Shown: positions 1 through 7,262 of the stretch, in pieces
Layout of the letters: the number at the start of each line of letters is the position of its first letter
Position numbering within the stretch: the first letter of the stretch is position 1
Source: an uncultured Pelagibacteraceae bacterium
Lineage (GTDB): Bacteria > Pseudomonadota > Alphaproteobacteria > Pelagibacterales > Pelagibacteraceae
Assembly (NCBI GenBank): GCA_902611145.1
Contig: CACLYO010000008.1
Location: forward strand, 1-53,835
Length of the DNA stretch: 53,835 nt
Reading direction: 5' to 3'
Notes under the pieces: generated by a model
Seen by the model: only the letters and a program-made list of their open reading frames with translations
Database searches by the model: none
What the model was told of the DNA's origin: nothing
Position numbers and translations under genes: made by a program

Positions 1-1
1 T

Positions 2-1027
2 ATTTTTATAAGTATTATTATATTGATAGCATTAGGCACACCCAGTGATTCTTGGGATGCCAGAAGCATATGGCTTTTTAAGGCTAAACAGATATTTTAC
101 GATAATTCAGTACTTTCAGTTAAACATAACTATGCTCTATTTAGTCATCCTGATTATCCAAACTTAGCTCCAGCTTTTGTAGCTGGAATGGTAAAAACAC
201 TAGGTTATTGGAATGAGGTTTATCCTAAAACAGGTTTCAGTTTACTATTTTTACCTCCATTAATCATTATAAGTAATTTTTTTAGTAAAAATTTTTTTCT
301 AATTACTATAGTTTTTGTACTTTTTGCAATTGGTAGATTTTTATTCAATGGCGAGATGGATGGACTTGTTTCGGTATATTTTGTTACTTCTGCCTTATTA
401 ATTTATAATTACAATAAAAAAATTAGGCTTTCAATTATTGAAGTTTTAACTTTAATTTCTATATTGGTAATTTTCACAATGCTAAAATTGGAATCTCTTT
501 TTTTAATTTTAAGTTTTGTATTCTCTATAATATTAATTAATATAAGTGAGAAGAAAATAAACAAAAAAATATTACTTTATTTATTTATTTCATTAATTCC
601 AATCATACTTTGGCACATATTTTGTATTTACTTTAAAATACACAATATTTATAGTGACCCTACTTCTCAGATTTTACAAGGGGAATTAACAGGATTTGCA
701 TATAATATTACTGATTTTTCGAAAAGATTTACATCAATAAGTAACTATATTTTAATCGGTAAATACTTATTAATAAATGAAAAATTAATAATTGCTTTAA
801 CTTTCTTTTTTATTAGTTCTTTTATAAGAAATAATAAAAAAATTGTGAAAATTGTCATTTTTACTATTTCAATATATTTAATAATTTTATTTACTACTTA
901 TATGTCCACACCTATAGTTTTAGAAATGCAGTTATCAGCCTCGGCATATAGAGTTATTAAACCTGTCATTTTATTTCTTTTTATTTTCGGATTATATAAT
1001 TTAACTAAAAAATCAAAATTTGTTTAA
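2..1027 (+). CDS. Membrane glycosyltransferase-like protein (GT39/ArnT-like), 5' end outside window
   Basis: The frame is open to the left edge, so the N-terminus lies outside; a methionine-type start near 23 is not needed. Just after a hydrophobic stretch comes DSWDARSIWLFKAK, the acidic periplasmic loop typical after TM1 of lipid-linked-sugar-dependent glycosyltransferases. It is followed by about eight hydrophobic segments in an Ile/Phe/Lys-rich, AT-rich gene. The family transfers sugars from polyprenyl phosphate donors to cell-surface acceptors; the substrate here is unknown. The stop codon directly abuts the 3' end of the split host tRNA-Ser (convergent). A second, different glycosyltransferase lies on the other side of the prophage, which suggests a cell-surface variable region. 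Family-level call only. Confidence 0.6.
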   Translation: MFISIIILIALGTPSDSWDARSIWLFKAKQIFYDNSVLSVKHNYALFSHPDYPNLAPAFVAGMVKTLGYWNEVYPKTGFSLLFLPPLIIISNFFSKNFFLITIVFVLFAIGRFLFNGEMDGLVSVYFVTSALLIYNYNKKIRLSIIEVLTLISILVIFTMLKLESLFLILSFVFSIILINISEKKINKKILLYLFISLIPIILWHIFCIYFKIHNIYSDPTSQILQGELTGFAYNITDFSKRFTSISNYILIGKYLLINEKLIIALTFFFISSFIRNNKKIVKIVIFTISIYLIILFTTYMSTPIVLEMQLSASAYRVIKPVILFLFIFGLYNLTKKSKFV

Positions 1028-1087
1028 TGGCGGAAGAGGTGGGATTCGAACCCACGTTACCTCTTTCGAGGTAAGATCAGTTAGCAA
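1028..1087 (-). pseudogene. 3' half of host tRNA-Ser(GCU), separated by prophage
   Basis: Read on the minus strand, this piece holds the anticodon loop TTGCTAA, the 3' strand of the anticodon stem (CTGAT), a 7-bp variable arm closed by a GAAA loop, a T arm (GTGGG-TTCGAAT-CCCAC), acceptor strand CTCTTCC, discriminator G and an encoded CCA. Its 5' partner is 36.9 kb away at 37937-37976. ATCGG there pairs with CTGAT here (one G-U), and GGAAGAG there pairs with CTCTTCC here. Joined, they form a canonical 92-nt class II tRNA-Ser. The sequence upstream of this half in the prophage does not supply a new 5' half, so it should be non-functional in the lysogen. Confidence 0.9.
1081..1087 (+). other. 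attL crossover core (7 bp)
   Basis: TTAGCAA is shared with 37937-37943. It is exactly the 7-nt anticodon loop of the host tRNA on the opposite strand. Flanking bases differ at the two ends (host CAG on the left here, prophage ACC on the right), so 7 bp is the full identity block. Confidence 0.85.
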
Positions 1088-1210
1088 ACCAAAGTAAATA
1101 GAAAAAAGATAAGTAAATACGCCAATAATTAAAGATGTGTTAACACAGCATTAACATTTTTAGTTATTTATAGTGAATTGATTTGTTTTTTAGAAAATTT
1201 TTACAGGTGA

Positions 1211-1222
1211 TGTTAACGATTA
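1211..1222 (+). repeat. GTTAAC-type repeat near attL (TGTTAACGATTA)
   Basis: The same 12 bp occurs near attR at 37794-37805. A perfect palindrome GTGTTAACAC also lies at 1137-1146. Related TCGTTAACATT copies occur at 27607-27617 and 37811-37821. Position close to both ends suggests arm-type sites for the integrase or its accessory factor; this is inference. Confidence 0.5.
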
Positions 1223-1485
1223 TAGGACTGTCGTTTATTGAGAAATTGTTTTAATTCATCTAGCTTTTTAATAGCTGTAATCTTGTCAGTTAACTTAGGT
1301 TTTTTTGGTTGAGCTTTTAAATATTCACTCATACAATCTTTTTCAGGCTCTTTACCTATAGTAGTTTTTAGACAAAAAAGTTTATGTTCAGCATTAATAA
1401 CATAAGTGTCAGCTTCTTTACCATTCATTATAAGTTCGGTTTTACACCAATCGCATTTCTTTGCGAATATACGTTTCTGTTTCAT
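1213..1485 (-). CDS. Small Cys-rich (zinc-binding-like) prophage protein
   Basis: A 90-aa Lys-rich protein with CDWC near residue 12 and further cysteines (FCLK, DCMSEY) in the middle, a pattern compatible with a small treble-clef or zinc-ribbon fold. No family recognised. It lies between attL and the prophage tRNA, on the strand of the late genes. Its start region overlaps the -35 element proposed for the divergent tRNA-Ser gene. No clear ribosome-binding site is visible. Confidence 0.5.
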   Translation of the reverse strand: MKQKRIFAKKCDWCKTELIMNGKEADTYVINAEHKLFCLKTTIGKEPEKDCMSEYLKAQPKKPKLTDKITAIKKLDELKQFLNKRQSYNR

Positions 1486-1513
1486 TGAATAAGTTTGAAA
1501 ATAGGTTTATAAG
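1485..1513 (+). promoter_or_regulatory. Sigma70-type promoter for prophage tRNA-Ser
   Basis: TTGAAT (1485-1490), a 17-bp spacer and TATAAG (1508-1513) give a near-consensus promoter. Transcription would start near 1520, about 19 nt before the mature tRNA 5' end. No other plus-strand gene is nearby, so the promoter appears dedicated to the tRNA. Confidence 0.6.
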
Positions 1514-1538
1514 ATTAGCAGCTAAATAATGTATTGTT

Positions 1539-1632
1539 GGAAGCGTGGGTGAGCCTGGTTTAAACCAAGTGGTTGCTAACTACTCGTGCGGAGAAATCTG
1601 TACCATCCGTTCAAATCGGATCGCTTCCGCCA
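1539..1632 (+). tRNA. tRNA-Ser(GCU), complete, prophage-encoded
   Basis: Acceptor GGAAGCG pairs with CGCTTCC, then discriminator G and encoded CCA. The anticodon arm is AGTGG-TTGCTAA-CTACT with anticodon GCT. The long variable arm (GTGCGGA/TCTGTAC closed by GAAA) is diagnostic of class II tRNA-Ser. The T arm is ATCCG-TTCAAAT-CGGAT. The sequence differs from the split host tRNA in acceptor, variable and T arms, so it is not a recent duplicate, but the anticodon loop is identical. GCU reads the AGC/AGU serine codons, usually with a single tRNA in small genomes. It sits 450 bp inside attL, opposite in direction to the late genes, and most likely replaces the host tRNA destroyed by integration. 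Confidence 0.95.
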
Positions 1633-1833
1633 TTAAGGAGAAATTAGTTTTTTTACTCTACTCCATTTCCAAGTTTGTTTAATGGATTTACTTGTTTTAT
1701 CTTTTCCGTTTTCTGTTGTTCCATATTCAACAGTAGTTTGATCAGGCTGAATATTATAAGTACAAGCCATCATATTAACAGCTAAAAAACCAAATAATAA
1801 AGTATAGATTATGACTATAGACCAATACTTCAT
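1633..1833 (-). CDS. Small lipoprotein-like membrane protein, lysis region
   Basis: A 66-aa protein with one N-terminal hydrophobic helix (about residues 4-23) ending in MMAC, a loose lipobox candidate, then a polar, Thr/Lys-rich tail. The stop codon begins one base after the convergent tRNA-Ser gene. It is the last of a tight chain of minus-strand genes (1-nt overlap with the next gene). Position and topology fit an Rz1- or spanin-like role, but no family match is recognised. Confidence 0.55.
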   Translation of the reverse strand: MKYWSIVIIYTLLFGFLAVNMMACTYNIQPDQTTVEYGTTENGKDKTSKSIKQTWKWSRVKKLISP

Positions 1834-2021
1834 TACTTATTTTTATTTTTTTTTCTAGGTTTTTTCTTAGGTAAAATTCTTTTAGATACTTTCTTTTCTA
1901 TTTGGCTAACTTTCTCTTTAATTAAAACCATTTCATTAGATAGCTTAAATGTTTGGCTTAAATTCCATCCACCTAAAGCTAGTAAAATTGCTAGTAAAGC
2001 TGCTATTAATTTGTCATTCAT
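1833..2021 (-). CDS. Small single-TM protein, holin/XhlA-like
   Basis: 62 aa: a hydrophobic helix at about residues 4-20 (LIAALLAILLALGGW), a short heptad region (about 25-45) and a highly basic Lys-rich tail. This architecture is like XhlA/holin-type lysis proteins of phages. It overlaps its neighbours on both sides by one base, which implies translational coupling within the lysis cassette. Confidence 0.6.
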   Translation of the reverse strand: MNDKLIAALLAILLALGGWNLSQTFKLSNEMVLIKEKVSQIEKKVSKRILPKKKPRKKNKNK

Positions 2022-2275
2022 TAGTTAGCGTAATCTCCATATTTATCTTTGACGATTTTAATTACTCTTACTCTTCCAGTATCTTCGTCAGTTTCTAATA
2101 CTGCATCCACTTCTCCACATTGCATACGAACTCTATTAACATCTAAAGTTCGATTAATTTGTCTTTTTAATTTTAAGCAATCTGCCATCTTTTGAGATTT
2201 AACGTATGTGTGTTCCATAATATCTCCTTTCATAAAGAGACATAAAACTATTACTCCGCTAATGACTGTTTCCAT
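2021..2275 (-). CDS. Small membrane-anchored protein, possible dual start
   Basis: 84 aa beginning with a hydrophobic segment (TVISGVIVLCLFM), then a soluble part with a spaced pair of cysteines (ADCLK and RMQCG). I recall similar layouts in marine podoviruses; function unknown. The first start overlaps the end of the upstream gene. A second in-frame ATG at 2218 has a strong Shine-Dalgarno, AAAGGAGAT, 4-6 nt upstream. That would give a 65-aa form without the membrane segment. Confidence 0.6.
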   Translation of the reverse strand: METVISGVIVLCLFMKGDIMEHTYVKSQKMADCLKLKRQINRTLDVNRVRMQCGEVDAVLETDEDTGRVRVIKIVKDKYGDYAN

Positions 2276-2663
2276 TTTTTCTAACCTTGTCTTTAATTAA
2301 TTCTAATTGTTCCATTAATCTTTCCACGTCCTTTTGTAATCTTGATATGTTTGTTGCGTTATGTCTGCTTTCTTTTAATTCTTCTTGAATATCCTCTATA
2401 TCTTTAAGAGCATCTTCTATTAATAAGAACTGTTCACTATCAGCTGGTAAAGATCCTAATTCTCCTCTTGGCCATTTAATAGAAAACTCAACAGCTTTTT
2501 CTAAATCTTTTTCCATCAAAACGGTTTGTGTCTCTAATTTATTTACGCGTTCAATAATTGAAAATCCAAACCAAGCTGCTACAAGACATGCTCCAATGAT
2601 GCTAATTAAGTTGCCAATCGGAAGATTTATTCCAGTATTTTGATTTAACTTTAATTCTTTCAT
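2259..2663 (-). CDS. Membrane protein with coiled coil, lysis region
   Basis: 134 aa: a hydrophobic helix at about residues 18-38 (ISIIGACLVAAWFGFSII), then long heptad-rich helices to the C-terminus. The predicted topology is N-in single-pass with a large charged domain. Its start overlaps the preceding 43-aa gene as ATGA. A spanin- or holin-accessory role is possible from context only. Confidence 0.6.
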   Translation of the reverse strand: MKELKLNQNTGINLPIGNLISIIGACLVAAWFGFSIIERVNKLETQTVLMEKDLEKAVEFSIKWPRGELGSLPADSEQFLLIEDALKDIEDIQEELKESRHNATNISRLQKDVERLMEQLELIKDKVRKNGNSH

Positions 2664-2791
2664 CTACCTCTACCTTGTCTGTTGTATTTTTTTTTCTTAG
2701 GCTTGTTTTTATTAATTCTTTTTGTATGTCGTCTTGGTCTTTTTCTTGGTTTTTCTCTAGGAGTAAATTCTTTAAACTTCTTCCTAGCCAT
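2660..2791 (-). CDS. 43-aa very basic small protein
   Basis: Reading the minus strand from 2791 gives a 43-residue protein starting MARKKFKEFTPREKPRKRPR, almost entirely Arg/Lys. The start overlaps the stop of the holin gene (TAATG) and its stop overlaps the next start (ATGA), so it fills the gap exactly. I recall comparable short basic proteins in marine T7-like phages. It could bind nucleic acid; function unknown. Confidence 0.7.
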   Translation of the reverse strand: MARKKFKEFTPREKPRKRPRRHTKRINKNKPKKKKYNRQGRGR

Positions 2792-3156
2792 TACTTTTTC
2801 TTTTTAAGAAACTTAGTAATTCCTGATGATCCAAAAGATCCACCAACTATAGTTAAAATAATTATCCAAAAATAATCTGAAGCTAACTCAAGAATTTCCC
2901 AGCCACGCAGCATAGCTTCTTGTAATGGTGGAACAAAATGAGCAACAAATATTAAAGAAAAAACAATAACTAACCATTCATCTTTAAGAGAATTGTCAGA
3001 AGATTTTAAAGATTGAAGGTCAATATTTTGTGCGTTCTGTATCTCCTTCTCTCTTATTATAGCATCCTTTTTTAGCTTATGTGAAACTGCACCTATAGTC
3101 TTTTCAGCTATAAGTTTAGTTAGCGGATTTTTCAGTAGTCCTAAGAATTGTATCAT
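2791..3156 (-). CDS. Putative holin (GTA 3TM holin-like)
   Basis: 121 aa. The central KDEW followed by a hydrophobic segment (about 61-78), then a GW pair and a second hydrophobic segment (about 96-115) ending GSSGITKFLKKKK, resembles the 3TM holin family of gene-transfer agents and phages. Holins form the inner-membrane lesions that release the endolysin. The endolysin gene is 85 bp upstream in the same orientation, which supports the role. Confidence 0.7.
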   Translation of the reverse strand: MIQFLGLLKNPLTKLIAEKTIGAVSHKLKKDAIIREKEIQNAQNIDLQSLKSSDNSLKDEWLVIVFSLIFVAHFVPPLQEAMLRGWEILELASDYFWIIILTIVGGSFGSSGITKFLKKKK

Positions 3157-3240
3157 AATTGTTTTGTTGTTGTGTTTTGATTATTTGGCAATAACCAATA
3201 AAATAAAAAAATAAAAAAAATAAAAAGAGTTTAAGGTGTT

Positions 3241-3639
3241 TCAATAAACCCAAGAATTAGGTCTTCCAGGAAAACCATCTTCTTCGTATAGTAAATCAAT
3301 ATGAATAAAACTTTTTGCTATTCCTAATCCATTTACTTTAGGTGCAAAGTATTCAATTAATTGTTTTCTATGTTGACTATTTTTAACAGCTATATCAAGA
3401 GCTTTACCTGTAGTATGAGGACCATTAGCTCCAGTAGATGAAATAGAACTATTATGTTCTGAACATCTATATCCTGATGTTATACTTAACGGACCAAGAT
3501 CATTTCTAGCTTCTTGAATTAAATCCATAATATCTTCATGGATCTTTAATTCTCCACAATGACTACAGCTTACTTCGTTTGGCTGAAAGTTTTCCCAGCT
3601 TTCTCTCCATTCTCCATGTTCTGTGACGTAAGTTGACAT
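3241..3639 (-). CDS. Endolysin, peptidase M15A family
   Basis: 132 aa. The M15A signature is clear: SGYRC (55-59), GPHTTGKALDI with zinc ligands H75 and D82, and FIHIDL with the third ligand H113 and D115. The family cleaves peptidoglycan cross-link peptides (D-Ala-D-Ala or L-Ala-D-Glu type). No signal peptide is present, consistent with holin-dependent release. An N-terminal CSHC (25-28) is also common in this family. The start overlaps the upstream nuclease-like gene by about 77 bp. Confidence 0.9.
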   Translation of the reverse strand: MSTYVTEHGEWRESWENFQPNEVSCSHCGELKIHEDIMDLIQEARNDLGPLSITSGYRCSEHNSSISSTGANGPHTTGKALDIAVKNSQHRKQLIEYFAPKVNGLGIAKSFIHIDLLYEEDGFPGRPNSWVY

Positions 3640-3871
3640 ATAAATTTTTTACTCCTAATTGTTTTTGTATTTCTGTTGAAGGTCTTTTTAAGTGTCTGCT
3701 TTCTCTATCGGTTTTAGCATCAAAGAAATCTACTTTTCCTGTATGAATATTTACTCTTACAATATCTATTGGACCAATGCCTTGAACATTAGTAAAAAGT
3801 AAATGATCGTCATCAAGAAGCTCAAGCATAGCTTCTAAATGTGCAGCTATACCTTTATTGTAATATTTCAC
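3563..3871 (-). CDS. Small protein with possible PD-(D/E)XK nuclease core
   Basis: 102 aa. GPIDIVRVN followed after about 12 residues by FFDAKT looks like the beta-hairpin and D-x-K of a minimal PD-(D/E)XK nuclease (cf. Holliday-junction or VRR-type enzymes), with a basic C-terminal tail. The match is to the pattern only. It lies in the lysis region between a coiled-coil protein and the endolysin, overlapping both. Confidence 0.55.
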   Translation of the reverse strand: MKYYNKGIAAHLEAMLELLDDDHLLFTNVQGIGPIDIVRVNIHTGKVDFFDAKTDRESRHLKRPSTEIQKQLGVKNLYVNLRHRTWRMERKLGKLSAKRSKL

Positions 3872-4107
3872 TTAATATTCAAATAACCTAATACAGCAGC
3901 AGCAATAGTGCCTAAAGCAACTAGTACTGCAACACTTCCTTTACCTCTTGAAACATCATCAGAAAGCTTTGATACTTTCTTATTAAGCTCATCAATTGAT
4001 TTAATTAAGTGTTTCATTCTTTCAGCACACAGCTTTTCATGTGAAGAAAGCCTAATACCTAATTGAGTATTAACCAAATATCTTGGACTTACTCTTTTCT
4101 TAGGCAT
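3868..4107 (-). CDS. Small coiled-coil protein with C-terminal TM helix
   Basis: 79 aa: basic N-terminus, heptad-rich helix (about 30-55), then a hydrophobic C-terminal segment (VAVLVALGTIAAAVLGYL). Looks tail-anchored. ATGA overlap with the next gene. Function unknown. Confidence 0.6.
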   Translation of the reverse strand: MPKKRVSPRYLVNTQLGIRLSSHEKLCAERMKHLIKSIDELNKKVSKLSDDVSRGKGSVAVLVALGTIAAAVLGYLNIK

Positions 4108-4169
4108 TCGTAGCTCTTAATTATTTGTGCTTTAATTTTTTTTAATAATTTACAAAACCAGCAAATCAT
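4089..4169 (-). CDS. 26-aa small ORF with strong ribosome-binding site
   Basis: Starts MICWFCKLLKKIKA at 4169, preceded by AGGAGGCAACT, one of the best Shine-Dalgarno sequences in the prophage (spacing 5 nt). It overlaps the start of the next gene by 19 bp. It may be a real micropeptide (amphipathic, two Cys, Lys-rich), or a leader that couples translation to the downstream gene. Confidence 0.45.
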   Translation of the reverse strand: MICWFCKLLKKIKAQIIKSYECLRKE

Positions 4170-4204
4170 AGTTGCCTCCTATTAGTTGTTGATAATTAAT
4201 TTCG

Positions 4205-5221
4205 TTATCTTGCGTTACAAGGAACGCCTTTTGAATTTACGAATGGTGCTTCTGCGAAAGCTAGGTAGATGTAGGTTGATCCTGATATATTTATATTTGT
4301 ATCTCCTGTTAGGTCGCTATTTCTTAATTTAAAACCATTAGAAGTAAAATCAAGAGGTGTATTTGAAGCTAAATCTCCTTCAGCAGAATCAGCATTTGCA
4401 AATAATGCTTTTGAAACCACATTAAATGTATTTCTTTTATTATCTGCAATATACCAATTTCCTGTGCTACTTGATCTTTTTATCATAACGAAAGCTGGTC
4501 GAAATCCGAGCCAGATCATCGGACCTGAAGTCGAGCCATTGCCGACAAATGAGCCAAACTTGCTGAAACCTTGTTTTTCACTCCATAAATAATTCATCAT
4601 TCCAACACCATCATCATTTACCTCAGTTGATGTACTGACAGAAAATACACTAGAAGTTGGTAATGTGTCATTCCATCTTAAATTACTATCTCTTGTTGCG
4701 TCAGTTAAATTCATATATAAACATTCTGTTTCTGGTGCAGAAGTATTTTTATGATGATAAAGTGTCCAAGCTTCTGCGGCTTCTCTATTTTTTACAATCA
4801 TTAAATGAGGAACTGCTGATAGCGAGTGTGATATTGTTCTATTGGTTTCGTTTCCAGTATAGGTAAGCATATCAAATCCAGCATCAGCACTCTCTTTCCA
4901 ACACCAAGCTACATAAGTATCACTTGATTTATTAACATTATCACCTGTTCCAACACTAAAGCCATCGGTATTAAATGCAGTAATATTTGTTGCATCACTA
5001 TTATCTGCACCATTTGTATTACTAAAAAAATTTACTCCTGTAGATCTAATTGTGTCTTGTATATTGTGGTATCTTGTAGATGTTCTTTGTTTTACCCAGA
5101 TAAAATTTGGAGACATATCTTCATCGCCATCTAAAGTTATAGCGTGTCCGCTTCCTGTTCCTGTCCAGAGTTTAACCTGAAAATATAATTCTGGATTGTC
5201 TATTGTTGTATAAGCTGCCAT
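4205..5221 (-). CDS. Tail appendage protein (DUF7483-like domain)
   Basis: 338 aa, Asn/Ser/Thr-rich and beta-strand-rich. Repeated blocks of the type PNFIWVKQRT, FFSNTNGADNSDA, FNTDGFSVGTG and YVAWCWKE match the domain (DUF7483-like) at the C-terminus of many phage tail or adhesin proteins, and the block recurs (PAFVMIKRSS, SNGFKLRNS). Its start follows the stop of the LamG/SPRY gene, whose last codons contain the GGAGG Shine-Dalgarno. In many phages the two parts are one polypeptide, so they probably work together in host recognition. Confidence 0.7.
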   Translation of the reverse strand: MAAYTTIDNPELYFQVKLWTGTGSGHAITLDGDEDMSPNFIWVKQRTSTRYHNIQDTIRSTGVNFFSNTNGADNSDATNITAFNTDGFSVGTGDNVNKSSDTYVAWCWKESADAGFDMLTYTGNETNRTISHSLSAVPHLMIVKNREAAEAWTLYHHKNTSAPETECLYMNLTDATRDSNLRWNDTLPTSSVFSVSTSTEVNDDGVGMMNYLWSEKQGFSKFGSFVGNGSTSGPMIWLGFRPAFVMIKRSSSTGNWYIADNKRNTFNVVSKALFANADSAEGDLASNTPLDFTSNGFKLRNSDLTGDTNINISGSTYIYLAFAEAPFVNSKGVPCNAR

Positions 5222-6616
5222 TTATCCTCCATACTCCGCTAAATTTTTCGTACATAATGCGTAAAATCCTGATGGTGGTGCATATTCAAAATTTCCATAA
5301 CCATTAGCATCTGCGTTTCCTGATGAAATACTAAATGGTGGACAGCCACCAAAATTAATTTGAACAGTTCCATTGTAAGAAAAACCTCCAATAACACCTT
5401 CACTCTCTAATCCATCTGATGTTTCTATAAAAGGATTTGAATTTCCAGCTGGATCTCCGCTTTCTATATATGTTCCATTTCTATGGATCCACATTTTACC
5501 ATTATCTAAATCTAAAGCCATTCCATGAATATCGTTTTGTGCTGTGCTTCCGATAGCTGAGCCAGTTGTAGAATTATTAATAATTTTTAATCTTCCGCTA
5601 GTAGCAAAACCTTCTCCAGCATGATTTTGCGAAGTTATTGATTGGTCATAAAACATTAATCCAGTATCTGGAGAAGAAGCTGTACTTTTCATTTCCCAAT
5701 ACCATTTGCCTGATGATAAACCTATTGTTGATTGCCAATTATGGTTAGCACTACTATCTCCAGTTATTTCTAAATTGCCTTGAGAATAAGTTGGAGCGCC
5801 AACTAAATTTGCTAAAGGATTTGCTGTTGCAAAATTATTAGTCGGTGTATCTGTAGCTTGATCTGTTGCGTCTAGATTAACTGATGTAAAGTCATTTCCA
5901 TTACCTGATACATCATTTCCTAAATTACTACTATCTTTAAAATCTAAATAAAATCCATTAGTGCCAAATGTTAATCCTGATATATCTTTAGGTTTCCAAA
6001 TTCGTGGACTATCTTCATCAAATTCTCCAAATTCTGTTGGTGCTAGTTGTTGATCATTTACAAAAGCACATTCTGCTATATAACCATCCCAAAATCCTTG
6101 TGATGTTAAAGAGTTTGCACCAATAGCCATTACTTCTCCGCTAGTTCCCCATCTTAATGATGTATCTTGTGTATAACCATTCTCTGATCCAACTGATTGA
6201 GTTGCAAGTGATGTTTCTAAAACTCCATTAATATATAGTTTTATACCATCAGAAAAAGAAGCTTGTGTAGTATCACAAGCTAAAACGACATGATACCATG
6301 CTGAAGGATCTCTAAATAATCTGCCTGTTGTTGCTGTAATTACATAACCAGTATAAGTAACCAAATCTATATCTCCGCCACCATAAGCACCAAATATAAA
6401 ATAACTATTTGAACTAGATCCTCCAACCATAAAATTACCTGGATTTTCTTTTGCCATTTTAACCCAAAGTGAATATGTAAATTTTTTTGGGTTTCCTGTT
6501 GCTGATGGTGTTCTATGTAAATAACTTGATGATGCGCTATTAAACCTACATGAGTTGGCTACTTCATAAGCACCACCTATTGCTGAAGCTACATTTCCTG
6601 ATAAAATTGGTATCAT
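5222..6616 (-). CDS. Tail adhesin with LamG and SPRY domains
   Basis: 464 aa. Residues about 22-190 form a concanavalin-A-like LamG domain (FTYSLWVKM, WYHVVLACDT, IKLYINGVL, DGYIAECAFVND). Residues about 300-425 form a SPRY-like domain (GKWYWEMK, GMALDLDNGKMWIHRNG, then SNPF). Both are ligand-binding folds common on phage tail fibres. It ends SGFYALCTKNLAEYGG, where homologues usually continue into the domain now encoded by the next gene. Adjacent genes are tail-fibre components, so receptor binding is the likely role. Confidence 0.8.
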   Translation of the reverse strand: MIPILSGNVASAIGGAYEVANSCRFNSASSSYLHRTPSATGNPKKFTYSLWVKMAKENPGNFMVGGSSSNSYFIFGAYGGGDIDLVTYTGYVITATTGRLFRDPSAWYHVVLACDTTQASFSDGIKLYINGVLETSLATQSVGSENGYTQDTSLRWGTSGEVMAIGANSLTSQGFWDGYIAECAFVNDQQLAPTEFGEFDEDSPRIWKPKDISGLTFGTNGFYLDFKDSSNLGNDVSGNGNDFTSVNLDATDQATDTPTNNFATANPLANLVGAPTYSQGNLEITGDSSANHNWQSTIGLSSGKWYWEMKSTASSPDTGLMFYDQSITSQNHAGEGFATSGRLKIINNSTTGSAIGSTAQNDIHGMALDLDNGKMWIHRNGTYIESGDPAGNSNPFIETSDGLESEGVIGGFSYNGTVQINFGGCPPFSISSGNADANGYGNFEYAPPSGFYALCTKNLAEYGG

Positions 6617-7245
6617 TAACTCTCCAATGTTGGTAGTTCGCCTAATGGTCTTTCCATTACAGGATTTTCTTCTGTGCCTGTATTTATATAAGTATATAAA
6701 GTTTCCAAAGCTGGTGTATCAGCAGCGTTTGTAATTTGAGTTTCTTGTTCAGCAGCTTTTGTTCTAACTGCTGCTCTATGAGTAGTGATTGAACTTGGTA
6801 CTTCTGTTCCAGCATCTGCTTTTCTAGTTATGTACCAATCCGTATCTTGTAATATTTGAGCAGCTTGTGCTTTTATATTTTTAATTAAAACTGTTTTTAA
6901 TCCTTTAACTGCAACATCACCTACATCTTTACCTTCAGGAATAAATCCATCTGTTTTATCTTGTTCTGTCCATAAAGTATCTGCGTGTTTTTTAGGTGTA
7001 GCTGAGCCATAACTTGCTGTAATTTTTCCTCCAGCAAAAGCAAATGATTGATTGGTATTTATATACCATTGCTCATCTTTTTTATTAGAATTATCAAATT
7101 CTATTTCATAAATACCTTTAGCTTCTAGTTCTGCTTTGCTCCATAATTCAAATATTTTTCTTGAATAACGAACATCGTTAATAACCATACCTTTTGGTTT
7201 ATTTATTATTTTTGTAATTGATCCGTCTTGTACTAATCCCCACAT
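6616..7245 (-). CDS. Tail-fibre-associated protein (assembly/chaperone-like)
   Basis: 209 aa. The C-terminal half (AQILQDTDWYITRKADAGTEVPSS and the following helix) is the pattern common to the C-terminus of phage tail-fibre assembly and baseplate-associated proteins. The N-terminal half has short beta repeats. It lies between the main tail fibre and the appendage adhesins. Exact role not established. Confidence 0.55.
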   Translation of the reverse strand: MWGLVQDGSITKIINKPKGMVINDVRYSRKIFELWSKAELEAKGIYEIEFDNSNKKDEQWYINTNQSFAFAGGKITASYGSATPKKHADTLWTEQDKTDGFIPEGKDVGDVAVKGLKTVLIKNIKAQAAQILQDTDWYITRKADAGTEVPSSITTHRAAVRTKAAEQETQITNAADTPALETLYTYINTGTEENPVMERPLGELPTLES

Positions 7246-7262
7246 ATATTTAACTCCTATTT

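Noticed and set aside
1028..1087. Complete tRNA on the minus strand at the left end
   Set aside because: Only the 3' half is present; upstream DNA has no acceptor 5' strand or D arm.
2675..2875. Plus-strand 66-aa frame over the holin region
   Set aside because: Opposite the well-supported 43-aa and holin genes; Phe/Ser-rich low-complexity shadow.
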